From the NCBI GenBank assembly GCA_009861545.1, contig VXME01000102.1:19041-83040 (forward strand): a stretch of 64,000 nt of DNA. The letters run 5' to 3'. Position numbers and translations under genes: made by a program. The notes beneath the pieces are model-generated. The model was not told the DNA's origin. It was given only the letters and a program-made list of their open reading frames with translations, and did no database searches. Each line of letters begins with the position of its first letter. Position 1 is the stretch's first letter. This document shows positions 8,304-16,730 of this stretch, in pieces. The stretch is from Acidobacteriota bacterium. GTDB taxonomy: Bacteria; Acidobacteriota; Vicinamibacteria; Vicinamibacterales; UBA8438.

Positions 8304-9029
8304 ATGTCACCCACGCTGATTCGCCCAGTTTCGGTGCTGTTCTTCGTGCTGGCAGCAGGTCAGCCGGCCGGTGCGCAGGACGAGAACGGCGGTCGGTGGG
8401 ACGGTTCGCCACATTCCGTTGCCGATCACGTGGCACCGCAGTTCCCCGCCTACGAGCGCGTGATTCCGAGAAGTAGCGATCCCGACGACGCGAATCGGGA
8501 GCCGGACTTCCGGATACTGGCCACTACCCGCGTGTCCACCATGGAGCGGGAGCTCAACGAAGCGGCAGCCGAGGGCTTCCGCCTAGTGGTCGTCGGCGAC
8601 GACATCGATTCCGGCGAGGGCCTGGTCGACGAGATCTTCGCGCTCGTGCTCGGTGATACACGACCGGGCAGGTTCAGCTATCGGCTCGTAACTCTGAAGG
8701 ACCTGACGACGATGGAAGCGGAGCGTGCCCGGGCGCTCACCGCGGCGGCCGCGGAGGGCTTCCGCTACCGCGGACTGGTGCAGGCGCCGCTGGGAGGACA
8801 CGCCGTGGTGGTCCTGGAGCGCGACGCCGACACGGCGATTGTTCCTCTCGAGTATCTGGTAATCGCGACGACGCGGCTGTCGACTCTCGAGCGGGAAATC
8901 GAGGAGGCTGCAAGTCTCGGCTACCGCGTCATGGCCCTCACGATGAACGGCGGGGGCGCATTCGACAGCAACGACAGGATTGCCGTGCTGACCCGTCCCC
9001 ACTCCGCCGACGCACCGGCGGGACCGTAG
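8304..9029 (+). CDS. Exported protein with three DUF4177-like repeats
   Basis: A 241-residue protein with a signal peptide (MSPTLIRPVSVLFFVLAAG, cleavage near AGAQ). The mature part holds three copies of one motif: ILATTRVSTMERELNEAAAEGFRLVV, then a diverged copy with DLTTMEAERARALTAAAAEGFRY, then LVIATTRLSTLEREIEEAASLGYRV. Each has the strand-helix-'aGy'-strand look of DUF4177-type small domains. GGAGG precedes the ATG. Its 3' end lies 3 bp from the convergent ankyrin gene. No function can be assigned; the repeat architecture suggests a ligand- or protein-binding scaffold outside the cytoplasm. Confidence 0.7.
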   Translation: MSPTLIRPVSVLFFVLAAGQPAGAQDENGGRWDGSPHSVADHVAPQFPAYERVIPRSSDPDDANREPDFRILATTRVSTMERELNEAAAEGFRLVVVGDDIDSGEGLVDEIFALVLGDTRPGRFSYRLVTLKDLTTMEAERARALTAAAAEGFRYRGLVQAPLGGHAVVVLERDADTAIVPLEYLVIATTRLSTLEREIEEAASLGYRVMALTMNGGGAFDSNDRIAVLTRPHSADAPAGP

Positions 9030-9032
9030 CGG

Positions 9033-10451
9033 CTACTGCTCGACCACCGGCTCCCGCGCGCCGAGGGCGCGCAGGAGCTCCGCGGTGCTCTCGGAGGGGG
9101 CGTTGGCGTTGCCGTACTCGACCAGGTAGAGCGGCGTGCGGCCGCGGTTGTCCTCGGCGTTGACGTCGGCGCCCTGGTCGACGAGGAGCTGGATGACCCC
9201 GTCCTCCCACATCGCGGCCGCCCCGTGGAGGGCGGTGGTGCCTGCCGGTGTGACCGCCGCGACGTCGGCGCCCAGCTCGATGAGCAGCGCCACGGTCTCG
9301 ATGACCCGGTGGTCAGCCGGGCGGCGCGCGTCGTTCTCACCGAGCCCGGCGGCGACCATGAGCGGCGTGGTGCCGAACGCGTTCGGAACAAACGGATCGG
9401 CCCCGGCATCGAGCAGCAACCGCATCATCTCCAGGTTCGCGGCGCGGGCAGCGAGCCAGAACGGGGTGGCCCCCTTGTACGGCCTGCGCGAGATGTAGTC
9501 GCCGCGCAGGGCGGCCACGGGATTGGTGAAACGGGCGTCGATGTCGGCGCCCGCTTCGATCAGAGCCCCCGCGAGCCGCGGCCTGTTGGTCTCGACCGCC
9601 GCATGCAGGGAGGTGCGGCCAAGCCGGTCCGCGGCGGCCACGTCCGCGCCCCGCTCGATGAGATAGAGCGCCGTCTCCTCGTGACCGCTGGCGTACGGGA
9701 TGATCCGCCAGTCGATGCCGGCCAGCGCGTCCGTGCTGCGGCTGGCGACGAGTAGCGGCGTGCTGCCGTCGATGGCCCGCGCCTCCAGATCGGCGCCTGC
9801 CTCCAGCAGGAGCTGCACTGTCTCCAGGTCACCGGCGCGGGCCGCGAACATCAACGCCGTGAACCGGCCGGTCGTCCGGGCTCGCACGCCTCCCCCGGAC
9901 TCCAGCAGCCGGCGCGCCACGTCGGAATGCCCGCCCGCGGCGGCCCACATCAGCGCGGTCTGGCCCCGCTCGTGCTCGGCGAGCCGTGCGTCGGCGCCGC
10001 GCTCCAGCAACCGGGCGACGATGGTCCCCAGCCCGTGCCGTGCCGCCGTCATGAGCATCGTCTCGCCGGTAGTGAGACTGGCGTTCGGATCGGCGCCGGC
10101 CTCGATGAGCCGCAACGCGACATCGACGTTCGCGCTGTCGAGCGCGATCCAGAGGGGCGGCACGCCGAGATCGTTGAGGGCGTCGACTTCGGCGCCAGCC
10201 GCGATCAGCCGGCCGGCCGTCTCCGCTTCGTTCCAGTGCGCGGCCCAGTGCAGCGCCGTGGCGCCGTCCGGCTGGGTTGCCGTGACATCCGCGCCCGCGT
10301 CCGCCAGCGCGCTCACCGCTTCCCAGTCCTGGCGCTCGGCCGCCTCGACGACGCGGAGGCCATCATCGGCGCCCGCCGCCGGCGCCGGGACACCGTAGAC
10401 TGCAAGAAGGAAGAGAGCGGCCAGGAATCCGGCCCTGACGTGGCTGCGCAT
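9033..10451 (-). CDS. Exported ankyrin-repeat protein, cassette 1
   Basis: About 472 residues. The signal peptide MRSHVRAGFLAALFLLAVYG (cleavage near PAAGA) is followed by a continuous array of roughly ten ankyrin repeats, with units such as DGATALHWAAHWNEAETAGRL and FGTTPLMVAAGLGENDA. Some repeats have long inserts. The repeats form a protein-binding solenoid, here predicted to be periplasmic or surface-exposed. The start overlaps the stop of a small membrane gene (TGATG), which itself follows the DUF1592-DUF1552 pair, so all four are probably one transcript. The long open frame continues upstream over the DUF1552 gene, but that extension is a shadow. Confidence 0.85.
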   Translation of the reverse strand: MRSHVRAGFLAALFLLAVYGVPAPAAGADDGLRVVEAAERQDWEAVSALADAGADVTATQPDGATALHWAAHWNEAETAGRLIAAGAEVDALNDLGVPPLWIALDSANVDVALRLIEAGADPNASLTTGETMLMTAARHGLGTIVARLLERGADARLAEHERGQTALMWAAAGGHSDVARRLLESGGGVRARTTGRFTALMFAARAGDLETVQLLLEAGADLEARAIDGSTPLLVASRSTDALAGIDWRIIPYASGHEETALYLIERGADVAAADRLGRTSLHAAVETNRPRLAGALIEAGADIDARFTNPVAALRGDYISRRPYKGATPFWLAARAANLEMMRLLLDAGADPFVPNAFGTTPLMVAAGLGENDARRPADHRVIETVALLIELGADVAAVTPAGTTALHGAAAMWEDGVIQLLVDQGADVNAEDNRGRTPLYLVEYGNANAPSESTAELLRALGAREPVVEQ

Positions 10452-10666
10452 CAGATCTGTCTCCGTTTCCAAGTGCGGGCCGCGACGGCCAGGAACCAGA
10501 CGGACGCGACCGCGACCATCGCCCACTCCAGCAGGAAACTCGGCTCGACGCCGGTCGTGATGTCGTCGAGGGCCAGGAGCACCAGCAGCGCCACCAGGCA
10601 CGTGACGACTCGGCCGGCGTACCTCCGCAAGCGAGCCGGCGTCTCCGCGGAGACCGGATCGCTCAT
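10451..10666 (-). CDS. Small two-helix membrane protein, cassette 1
   Basis: A 71-residue protein with two hydrophobic segments (VVTCLVALLVLLALDDI and FLLEWAMVAVASVWFLAVAA) and a basic C-terminal tail. It is not recognised as a named family. The ATG at 10666 has GGAGG at a good distance (7 nt); a second ATG two codons upstream is too close. It lies between the DUF1552 gene and the ankyrin gene, and its stop shares a base with the ankyrin ATG (TGATG). It may anchor or help place the cassette products, which is speculation. The other three cassettes lack an obvious counterpart at this position. Confidence 0.6.
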   Translation of the reverse strand: MSDPVSAETPARLRRYAGRVVTCLVALLVLLALDDITTGVEPSFLLEWAMVAVASVWFLAVAARTWKRRQI

Positions 10667-10750
10667 CGTCATGCTCCTCCGCTGCGCGCCCGCAGGCATC
10701 CGAACCCCGCACCGCTCGTCGACGCGGCGCGGGGACTCCGGCGCGGAACG

Positions 10751-12109
10751 CTAGACGCCCGACAGCTCCTTCAACTCCCCGGTGCTGTCGCCGATCGTCT
10801 CCGGATGCACGCCCAGCTTCCCGAGCACGCTCACAAACAGGTTCGTCACGGGCGGATCGTCGTGGTAGCTGAAGTGGCGCCCACCCTTGAGCGTCCCCGA
10901 GCCGCCGCCCGCCAACACCATCGGCAACTTGTGGTGGTTGTGCGTGTTGCCGTTGCTCATCCCGGCCCCGTACATCACCATGGCGTGGTCGAGCAGCGAG
11001 CCGTCGCCGTCCTCGGTCGCGTCGAGACGCCCGAGGTAGTACGAGAACAGCTCGGCGTGATAGGTGTTCACCCGGATCAGCTTCTGGACCTTGTCCTGGT
11101 CGCCGCCGTGGTGCGACAGCGGGTGGTGGGCGTCCGAGACGTCGATCTCCGGGTACGCCCGGTTGCTCGTCTCGTGGGCCACCATGAAGGTGATGATCCG
11201 CGTCAGGTCGGCCTGGTAGGCCAGCACCTGCAGGTCGTACATCAGCTTCGCGTGCTCGCCGAACGTGCCGGGGATGCCGGCCGGCTGCTCCATGGCCACC
11301 GACAGGTCGGTCAGCCCCTGCTGCTCGGCCATCCGGATGCGGCGCTCGACGTCGCGAATGGCCTCGGTGTACTCGTCGAGCTTGCCGCGGTCGCGCGCGC
11401 CGAGCGAGCTGCGCAGCCGCGCGAGCTTGTCGGCGACGGCGTCGAGGATGGTGCCGTCCTCCTCCATCCGCGCCAGCCTTGCCGCCGCGTCCGTGGTGCC
11501 GCTGCCGCCGAACAGCCGCTCGAAGACCACCCGCGGGTTGTTCTCCATCGGGAGCGGCGTCGTGTCGCCCAGCCAGTTCAGCGTGTTGGCGTAGACGCAA
11601 CTGTAGCCGGGGTCGCAGGCGCCGAGCGGCTCCTTCGAGTCGAGCGACAGCTCCAGGGAGGCGAGCTGCGTCTCCGTCTCGAGCACGCGCGCCGCGATCT
11701 GGTCCATCGAGATGCCGGCGCGGATGTCGGCGCCCGCCGTCTTCTTGGGATGGACGCCGGTCAGGAACGCGCCGGCCGCCCGCGCGTGGTCGCCGGCCCC
11801 CTCCCCGGGGAGCGCGTCGCCGTGCTTGTTGGCGAGGCCGCTCAGCACGGTCAGGCGGTCGCGGTACGGCGAGAGGGACTGCATCACCGGCTTGATGTCG
11901 AACTTCGTCCCGGTCGCATCGGGCGTCCACTGCTCCATGACGATGCCGTTCGGAACATAGACCACCCCGAGCCGCTTGACCGGCGCGGCGGCCGACAGGC
12001 GTAGCGGCGTGAACGCCGGGACCATGCCGTCGAGCAGCGGCAGCGCCAGCGTCGCGCCGACTCCGCGCAGGAACGTCCGTCGTGGCAGATGCGTCTTGGT
12101 GATGATCAT
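10751..12109 (-). CDS. DUF1552 protein with Tat signal, cassette 1
   Basis: About 452 residues. The N-terminus carries a twin-arginine signal (LPRRTFLRGVGATLALPLLDG), so it is exported folded. DUF1552 is related to the DUF1501/alkaline-phosphatase-like superfamily. Conserved blocks seen are RLGVVYVPNGIVMEQW, PGEGAGDHARAAGAFLTG, CDPGYSCVYANTLNW and DGDGSLLDHAMVMYGAGMSNG. The His/Asp-rich blocks could bind metal. The start overlaps the DUF1592 stop by ATGA, a constant feature of three of the four cassettes. Enzymatic role unknown; the fixed partnership with a c-type cytochrome protein suggests a joint redox or hydrolytic task. Confidence 0.88.
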   Translation of the reverse strand: MIITKTHLPRRTFLRGVGATLALPLLDGMVPAFTPLRLSAAAPVKRLGVVYVPNGIVMEQWTPDATGTKFDIKPVMQSLSPYRDRLTVLSGLANKHGDALPGEGAGDHARAAGAFLTGVHPKKTAGADIRAGISMDQIAARVLETETQLASLELSLDSKEPLGACDPGYSCVYANTLNWLGDTTPLPMENNPRVVFERLFGGSGTTDAAARLARMEEDGTILDAVADKLARLRSSLGARDRGKLDEYTEAIRDVERRIRMAEQQGLTDLSVAMEQPAGIPGTFGEHAKLMYDLQVLAYQADLTRIITFMVAHETSNRAYPEIDVSDAHHPLSHHGGDQDKVQKLIRVNTYHAELFSYYLGRLDATEDGDGSLLDHAMVMYGAGMSNGNTHNHHKLPMVLAGGGSGTLKGGRHFSYHDDPPVTNLFVSVLGKLGVHPETIGDSTGELKELSGV

Positions 12110-14568
12110 TGCTCTCGCGCCTTCCTCATCTGAAACGGCGTGCTCTCGACGATGCCGAGGATCAGAGACGACCAGCGGTAGTCGTCCGCCTCGGCCTGCC
12201 GCACGATGCGCCGGATCCACGGGAGGTCGTAGTACTCCACCCCGCGGCCGAGCCCATAGGTCAACAACTTCTCGGTGACGGTGCCGACGAACTCCTCGCG
12301 GTTGGCGAGCAGCATCTCGCGCACGCTCGCCGGCCCGTTCAGCTCCCGCCCGCTGGGCAGCGTGCCCGAGGTCTGCTCCAACGGCAACTCCCGATAGCCG
12401 CCGATGGCGTCGAACCCCTCGAGCGCGAAGCCGAGCGGGTCCATCCGAACGTGGCAGCTCGCGCAGACCGGATCGGTCCGGTGCCGCTCCATCCGCTCGC
12501 GGACCGACCGGGGGCGGCTCTCCGGATCCGACGGATCGGCCACCGAATCCGAATCTTCCAACCCCGGCACGTCCGCCGGCGGGGGAGGCGGCGGCGCGCC
12601 GAGCAGGTTCTCCAGCACCCAGACCCCCCGTTTCACCGGCGACGTCCGGTTGGCGTAGGAGGTCGCGGTCAGCACGCTGCCCTGGCCCAGGATGCCGCGG
12701 CGCCGCTCGTCCGGCAGCGTGACCCGCCGGAAGTGGTTCCCCTCGACGTCGGGGATGCCGTAGTGCTTCGCCAGGCGCTCGTTGGCGAAGGTGTAATCGG
12801 AGGTCAGCACCTCGATGACGCTGCGGTCTTCCTTGATCTGGCTCTCGAACCACAGCTCGGTCTCGCGCGTGAACGCCTCGCGCAGGTTGCCGTCGAACTC
12901 GGGGAACGCGACCGGGTCCGGCTTGACCGACCGCATGTTCCGCAGGAACAGCCACTGGCCGGCGAAATTGTCGACCAGGGCGTCGGCCTTCGGATCGGCC
13001 AGCATGCGCCGCACCTGCGCTCCCAGCACGCCCTCGTCCCGGAGCACCCCGCGCGCCGCCGCGTCCAGCAGCTCGTCGTCCGGAATGCTGCTCCAGAGGA
13101 AGAACGACAGGCGGGAGGCCAGCTCCAGGTCCGAGATGCGGTACGGCTCGCCGGGCGCGGCCGCCGCCGGATCCTGCTCGATGCGGAACAGGAACTCCGG
13201 GTCGACCAGGATGGCCCGCAACGCGAACTCGACGCCCGACTCGAAGCCGCCCTTCGCGTGTCCCACGTCGTAGAACGCCATCAGGGCGGCGACGTCGTCG
13301 TCCGTGACCGGCCGCCGGAACGCGCGACGGGCCAGCGTGGCCAGAATCTCCTCCGCGCAGGCCGGCTCTGCCGACGCGTTGTCCGGCGCGCAGGTGAAGA
13401 TGCGCTCGCGGCTCGGCGTGGCTGCGTCAACCGCCGCCGTGGCGCCGTTGAACGGCCCCTCGATCTCGACGATCCAGACTGCCATCGGCGCGTCGCGGTC
13501 CCCCGCATAGTGGTAGGTCTCGGCCGCGCTCACCGGCTCGAGGACCCCCTCCGGCAGTGCGCTCCGACGCAGGAACGACAGCGCCACCTCGCGCATCCCC
13601 GCCTGCACCGGCATCCGGAACCGCAGGTCGGAGTCGGCGTTGCGCTCGTAGGGGGTCAGGTTGAAGACCGCGTTCCAGGCCTCGCGCTGCCCGTCGGCGC
13701 CGATCTCGAAGCGGGCGACGCGGGCGCGGTCGAGCCGCACCTCCAACGTGTTGCGGCGCTGCAGCCCCTTGATGGCGTCGCCGTGCGTCCGCTCCAGCGT
13801 GACCCTGATCTCGTACTCTCCGTCGACCGGAAAGTAGTGCCGGGTCGCAAACCCGCCGCGGCTGCCGAACGGGTGCATCTCGCTCATCCGCGCGTGCTGC
13901 ATCAGCACCGGCGACGTGGTGTAGACCGCGGTGGTCGACCGGATGGACGGGTCGCCTACAGCCGTCTCGGCGATCTTGCCGGCCGCAAGCATGTAGCGTT
14001 CGAGCAGGGCCGGCGACAGCGACAGGACGTCGGCGATGTTGTCGAAGCCGTAGCTCAGATCGTCGGCCGGCAGCAGCTCGCGGCCATCGATCTCCAGGGC
14101 CAGCAGATCGCGGATGGCATTGGTGTACTCCGTCCGGTTCAATCGGTGCACGGTCTCGGTGCCCGGGTTCAGGTCGGCAGCGGCGTCACGGTCGAGCCCC
14201 GCCTCGATCCATTCGACGAACCCGCCGTACGTCGCGTCGTCCGGACGCGGCCGACGCGGCGGCGGCATCTCCCGCGCCCGCAGCTTGCGGATCACTTTCT
14301 CCCAGACTTCCGCGCCCTCGCCCACGTGGACCATGTCGAGCGACTCGAGCGTCAGCCCGGCCGTCCGCAGGCGATCGTTGTGGCAGGTGGTGCAGTACCG
14401 ATCCAGGACGGCTCGGTACTCGGCGCTTCCGGCGGCGTGCGTCGCGGACGCTTCCGCGGGAACCTCGGGCGGCTGACCGGCGGCATGCGCCGCGGGTGGC
14501 GCAACGAACAGAACGGCCAGCGCGACGACCGCCGCCGATACGGACAAACGTCGGAAAATCGCGAGCAC
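12106..14568 (-). CDS. DUF1592 multidomain c-type cytochrome (PSD1-like), cassette 1
   Basis: About 820 residues, exported. After the signal peptide, CTTCH near residue 59 is a c-type haem site. Then come DUF1587 (HRLNRTEYTNAIRDLLALE), DUF1595 (ARRAFRRPVTDDDV), DUF1592 (ELASRLSFFLWSSIPDDELL), DUF1588 (GSVLTATSYANRTSPVKRG), a second motif CASCHV, and DUF1585 (VTEKLLTYGLGRGVEYYDLP). The GTG at 14568 is preferred because GAGG lies 6 nt upstream and it leaves a clean signal peptide; GTG 14580 or ATG 14634 are alternatives. The family is typical of Planctomycetota and Acidobacteriota; its substrate is unknown. It overlaps the DUF1552 gene by 4 nt. Confidence 0.88.
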   Translation of the reverse strand: MLAIFRRLSVSAAVVALAVLFVAPPAAHAAGQPPEVPAEASATHAAGSAEYRAVLDRYCTTCHNDRLRTAGLTLESLDMVHVGEGAEVWEKVIRKLRAREMPPPRRPRPDDATYGGFVEWIEAGLDRDAAADLNPGTETVHRLNRTEYTNAIRDLLALEIDGRELLPADDLSYGFDNIADVLSLSPALLERYMLAAGKIAETAVGDPSIRSTTAVYTTSPVLMQHARMSEMHPFGSRGGFATRHYFPVDGEYEIRVTLERTHGDAIKGLQRRNTLEVRLDRARVARFEIGADGQREAWNAVFNLTPYERNADSDLRFRMPVQAGMREVALSFLRRSALPEGVLEPVSAAETYHYAGDRDAPMAVWIVEIEGPFNGATAAVDAATPSRERIFTCAPDNASAEPACAEEILATLARRAFRRPVTDDDVAALMAFYDVGHAKGGFESGVEFALRAILVDPEFLFRIEQDPAAAAPGEPYRISDLELASRLSFFLWSSIPDDELLDAAARGVLRDEGVLGAQVRRMLADPKADALVDNFAGQWLFLRNMRSVKPDPVAFPEFDGNLREAFTRETELWFESQIKEDRSVIEVLTSDYTFANERLAKHYGIPDVEGNHFRRVTLPDERRRGILGQGSVLTATSYANRTSPVKRGVWVLENLLGAPPPPPPADVPGLEDSDSVADPSDPESRPRSVRERMERHRTDPVCASCHVRMDPLGFALEGFDAIGGYRELPLEQTSGTLPSGRELNGPASVREMLLANREEFVGTVTEKLLTYGLGRGVEYYDLPWIRRIVRQAEADDYRWSSLILGIVESTPFQMRKAREQ

Positions 14569-14736
14569 TGGACGCCTCACTCTCGATATGGCGGCGAGAT
14601 CAGCCCCAAAGTATCCGTGCATTATCCGAATCAACCGCCTCGGGTGTCAACCCGGGCGCCACGGAGGCACCACCCTTCCCGCGGAACCGGAGGGCCGGTT
14701 TCCTGCGGGGCCCAGGGGGCCCCCGACTTCGAGTCC

Positions 14737-15726
14737 TTACGGACGCTCCGCAGCTTCGGCCTGTGCGCCGGCGAGGATGTTGTACAGGCCGTAGTTGCCC
14801 TCGTGGCACGCATACTCGTACAGCCGGCCGCCGGACCGCGTCATCGTCATCTCGACGCTCCAGGGGCGGGTGAACGCGGTCCGATCGTCGACCGTGAAGC
14901 GATAGAGCAGCGTGTCCGCATCGAGCAGGCTGAAGCGTTCGAGCAAGTGAAGATCCGCGCCCAGGGCCTCGAGCAGCTCCATGTTGGGCGCCGGGTGCGC
15001 GGTGCCGAGATCCCTGAAGTTCCGGGTCTCGACGACGAGCGTATCGCCCTCCCAGCGGCCTCGCGAATCGCCCCGCCACTGGCGCACCTCGCCGGTCAGC
15101 GACGGCTGCCCATCCAGCGGGACGAGCCGCACGTCGTTCACCATCTCGTTGAGAATCGCCACGTGCCCCGGCGTCTGGAACAACTGCACGAAGTTGTTGT
15201 ACGCCCCGGGGATCATCGGCGGCCCGGAATTGAAGCCGAGGATGCACCGCTCGTCCACGTCGCGGTCCTCGGGGCCGGCGTTCCGGCCGCGCGCCTGCGC
15301 GCGGGCGGCCATGCGCGACCTCCCCTCGGGCAGGTACGAGGGCAGCCGCCCGTCCGGCGGGTCGACGATGAGCGACGTGCGGCGGGTCCCGACGACCGTC
15401 GTGCCGTCGTCGAACCAGAACCGGTTGTAGCTGCCGGGATCGCCCGGGCGCGGCGCAGCGTCTACCCGCGCGGCGGCCCGCGCCTCGAGCGCCGACACGT
15501 CCTCGTCGGTAAGGAACTCCCGGCCCGCCAGATCGGCGGGTCGTTGAAGCGGCGTCAGGGAGCTGAAGTCCCACACGCCCTGCAGGTCGGGCCGGCCGTC
15601 CGGCGCGCGCGGCACGGACGACGCGGCGGACGCTGCCGGCTGCGCGGCGGCGAGTGACGGCGCCAGCGCTCCCGACGCGATCACGACGAGGAAAAACCGC
15701 CCCACGACAGCAAGCCGTACGTTCAT
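14737..15726 (-). CDS. Exported protein of unknown function (DGRPDLQGVW type)
   Basis: About 329 residues with a signal peptide (MNVRLAVVGRFFLVVIASGAL, cleavage near LAAAQP). The mature protein begins with APDGRPDLQGVWDFSSLTPLQRP, an opening I recognise from a large unnamed group of exported acidobacterial proteins. It continues with beta-rich sequence (GRWEGDTLVVETRNF, LLYRFTVDD) and ends in a conserved YEYACHEGNYGLYNILAG segment. The ATG at 15726 is chosen over 15750 because AAGGGG precedes it and it gives a better signal peptide. It may be upstream in the same direction as cassette 1. No function can be assigned. Confidence 0.72.
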   Translation of the reverse strand: MNVRLAVVGRFFLVVIASGALAPSLAAAQPAASAASSVPRAPDGRPDLQGVWDFSSLTPLQRPADLAGREFLTDEDVSALEARAAARVDAAPRPGDPGSYNRFWFDDGTTVVGTRRTSLIVDPPDGRLPSYLPEGRSRMAARAQARGRNAGPEDRDVDERCILGFNSGPPMIPGAYNNFVQLFQTPGHVAILNEMVNDVRLVPLDGQPSLTGEVRQWRGDSRGRWEGDTLVVETRNFRDLGTAHPAPNMELLEALGADLHLLERFSLLDADTLLYRFTVDDRTAFTRPWSVEMTMTRSGGRLYEYACHEGNYGLYNILAGAQAEAAERP

Positions 15727-15817
15727 CTGGATATCCCCTTTCGCCGCCACGATCGGTTACCGCAGAGAATAACCTGTCCGACAACCGTCGCTTGCGCGCA
15801 GCCGGACGGCGGCGGAC

Positions 15818-15823
15818 TATAAT
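15818..15823 (+). promoter_or_regulatory. -10 box TATAAT, near-leaderless start
   Basis: Perfect TATAAT ending 9 nt before the ATG at 15833, in the 106-bp divergent gap. The transcript would have little or no 5' leader. Confidence 0.55.
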
Positions 15824-15832
15824 CGGTCGGAA

Positions 15833-16675
15833 ATGCGCCCGTTCACAGTGCTTGCGGCCGGCATGCTGGTCGTTCTGTTCGCGACGCCGTTCGCCGCCGA
15901 CGCGCAGTCGCGCGACGCGCCCATCCCGTACGACGTCGGCCAGAGCGCGAGCCCCTCGTTCGAGGGCTGGTACCCCAACGACGACGGCTCGTTCTCGCTG
16001 TCGTTCGGCTACTTCAACCGCAATTACGAGCAGACGCTCGATATCCCGATCGGCCCGGCCAACCACTTCACCGCCGGCCCCGAGGATCGCGGCCAGCCGA
16101 CGCACCTGCTGCCGCGCCGGCACACCGGCGTGTTCACGGTGGTGGTTCCCGCCGACTTCGGCGACCGGACGCTGACCTGGTCGCTCACCGCCGGCGGCGA
16201 GACGTTCGCCGTCCCCGGCCACCTGCGGCCGGAGTGGCGGATCGACGCGCTGGAGGAGGTGACCAGCGGCAACCGGCCGCCCGAGCTCTCGTTCGATGCC
16301 GACGAAGACGAGACCCGCGTCGGCCAGGGCCCCGGCGGCGTGCGGCAGTCGCTGACCGCGGCCGTCGGCGCGCCGCTGACGCTCGCGATCCGGGTCCGGG
16401 ACGACCGGGTTCAGAAGCAGAGCCTGCAGGGACGTCCGACCCGCATGGGCCTCGTCTGGAGCAAGTACCGCGGCCCGGGAACCGTCGAGATCGCCGATCC
16501 GGCGCCGGAGATCCCGGAGGGCGGCCTGACCACGACGAGCGTCACCTTCGGCGAGCCGGGCGACTACGTGCTGCGCGCGCTGGCCTGGGACGACTCGGGC
16601 GGGCAGGGCGCCATCATGGCCGGCGGCTTTCAGTGCTGCTGGACCAACGCGTACGTCGACGTTCGTGTAGAGTGA
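15833..16675 (+). CDS. Exported beta-rich protein, paralogue A
   Basis: A 280-residue protein with a signal peptide (MRPFTVLAAGMLVVLFATPFAADAQ). No named domain recognised. The first half aligns with the protein at 20122-21015: SPSFEGWYPNDDGSFSLSFGYFNRN here against SPAYEGWERNDDGSFNLVFGYMNRN there, and VVVPADFGDRTLTWSLTAGG against IRVPADFGDKELVWTLTANG. The C-terminal part looks like an immunoglobulin-like or PKD-like fold (FGEPGDYVLRALAWDD). Each paralogue sits beside a cytochrome/copper monooxygenase-like gene, 55 nt downstream here, so a shared role is likely. Confidence 0.72.
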   Translation: MRPFTVLAAGMLVVLFATPFAADAQSRDAPIPYDVGQSASPSFEGWYPNDDGSFSLSFGYFNRNYEQTLDIPIGPANHFTAGPEDRGQPTHLLPRRHTGVFTVVVPADFGDRTLTWSLTAGGETFAVPGHLRPEWRIDALEEVTSGNRPPELSFDADEDETRVGQGPGGVRQSLTAAVGAPLTLAIRVRDDRVQKQSLQGRPTRMGLVWSKYRGPGTVEIADPAPEIPEGGLTTTSVTFGEPGDYVLRALAWDDSGGQGAIMAGGFQCCWTNAYVDVRVE

Positions 16676-16730
16676 TCGATTCGGGGCCGCGCCCGCGGCT
16701 ACAACGACCCATGACGGCGGAGAAACAGCC

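Noticed and set aside
7888..8436. Longer start for the RHH antitoxin
   Set aside because: The added 88 residues are Arg/Pro-rich, antisense to the divergent gene and include its promoter; the RHH fold begins at 8172.
10751..12955. In-frame N-terminal extensions of the DUF1552 and ankyrin genes
   Set aside because: The extra residues are out-of-frame readings of upstream genes; the Tat or signal peptides and ATGA/TGATG overlaps mark the real starts.
12109..15657. 1182-codon open frame on the plus strand
   Set aside because: Antisense shadow of the DUF1592 gene and its neighbour; high GC makes such frames long by chance.
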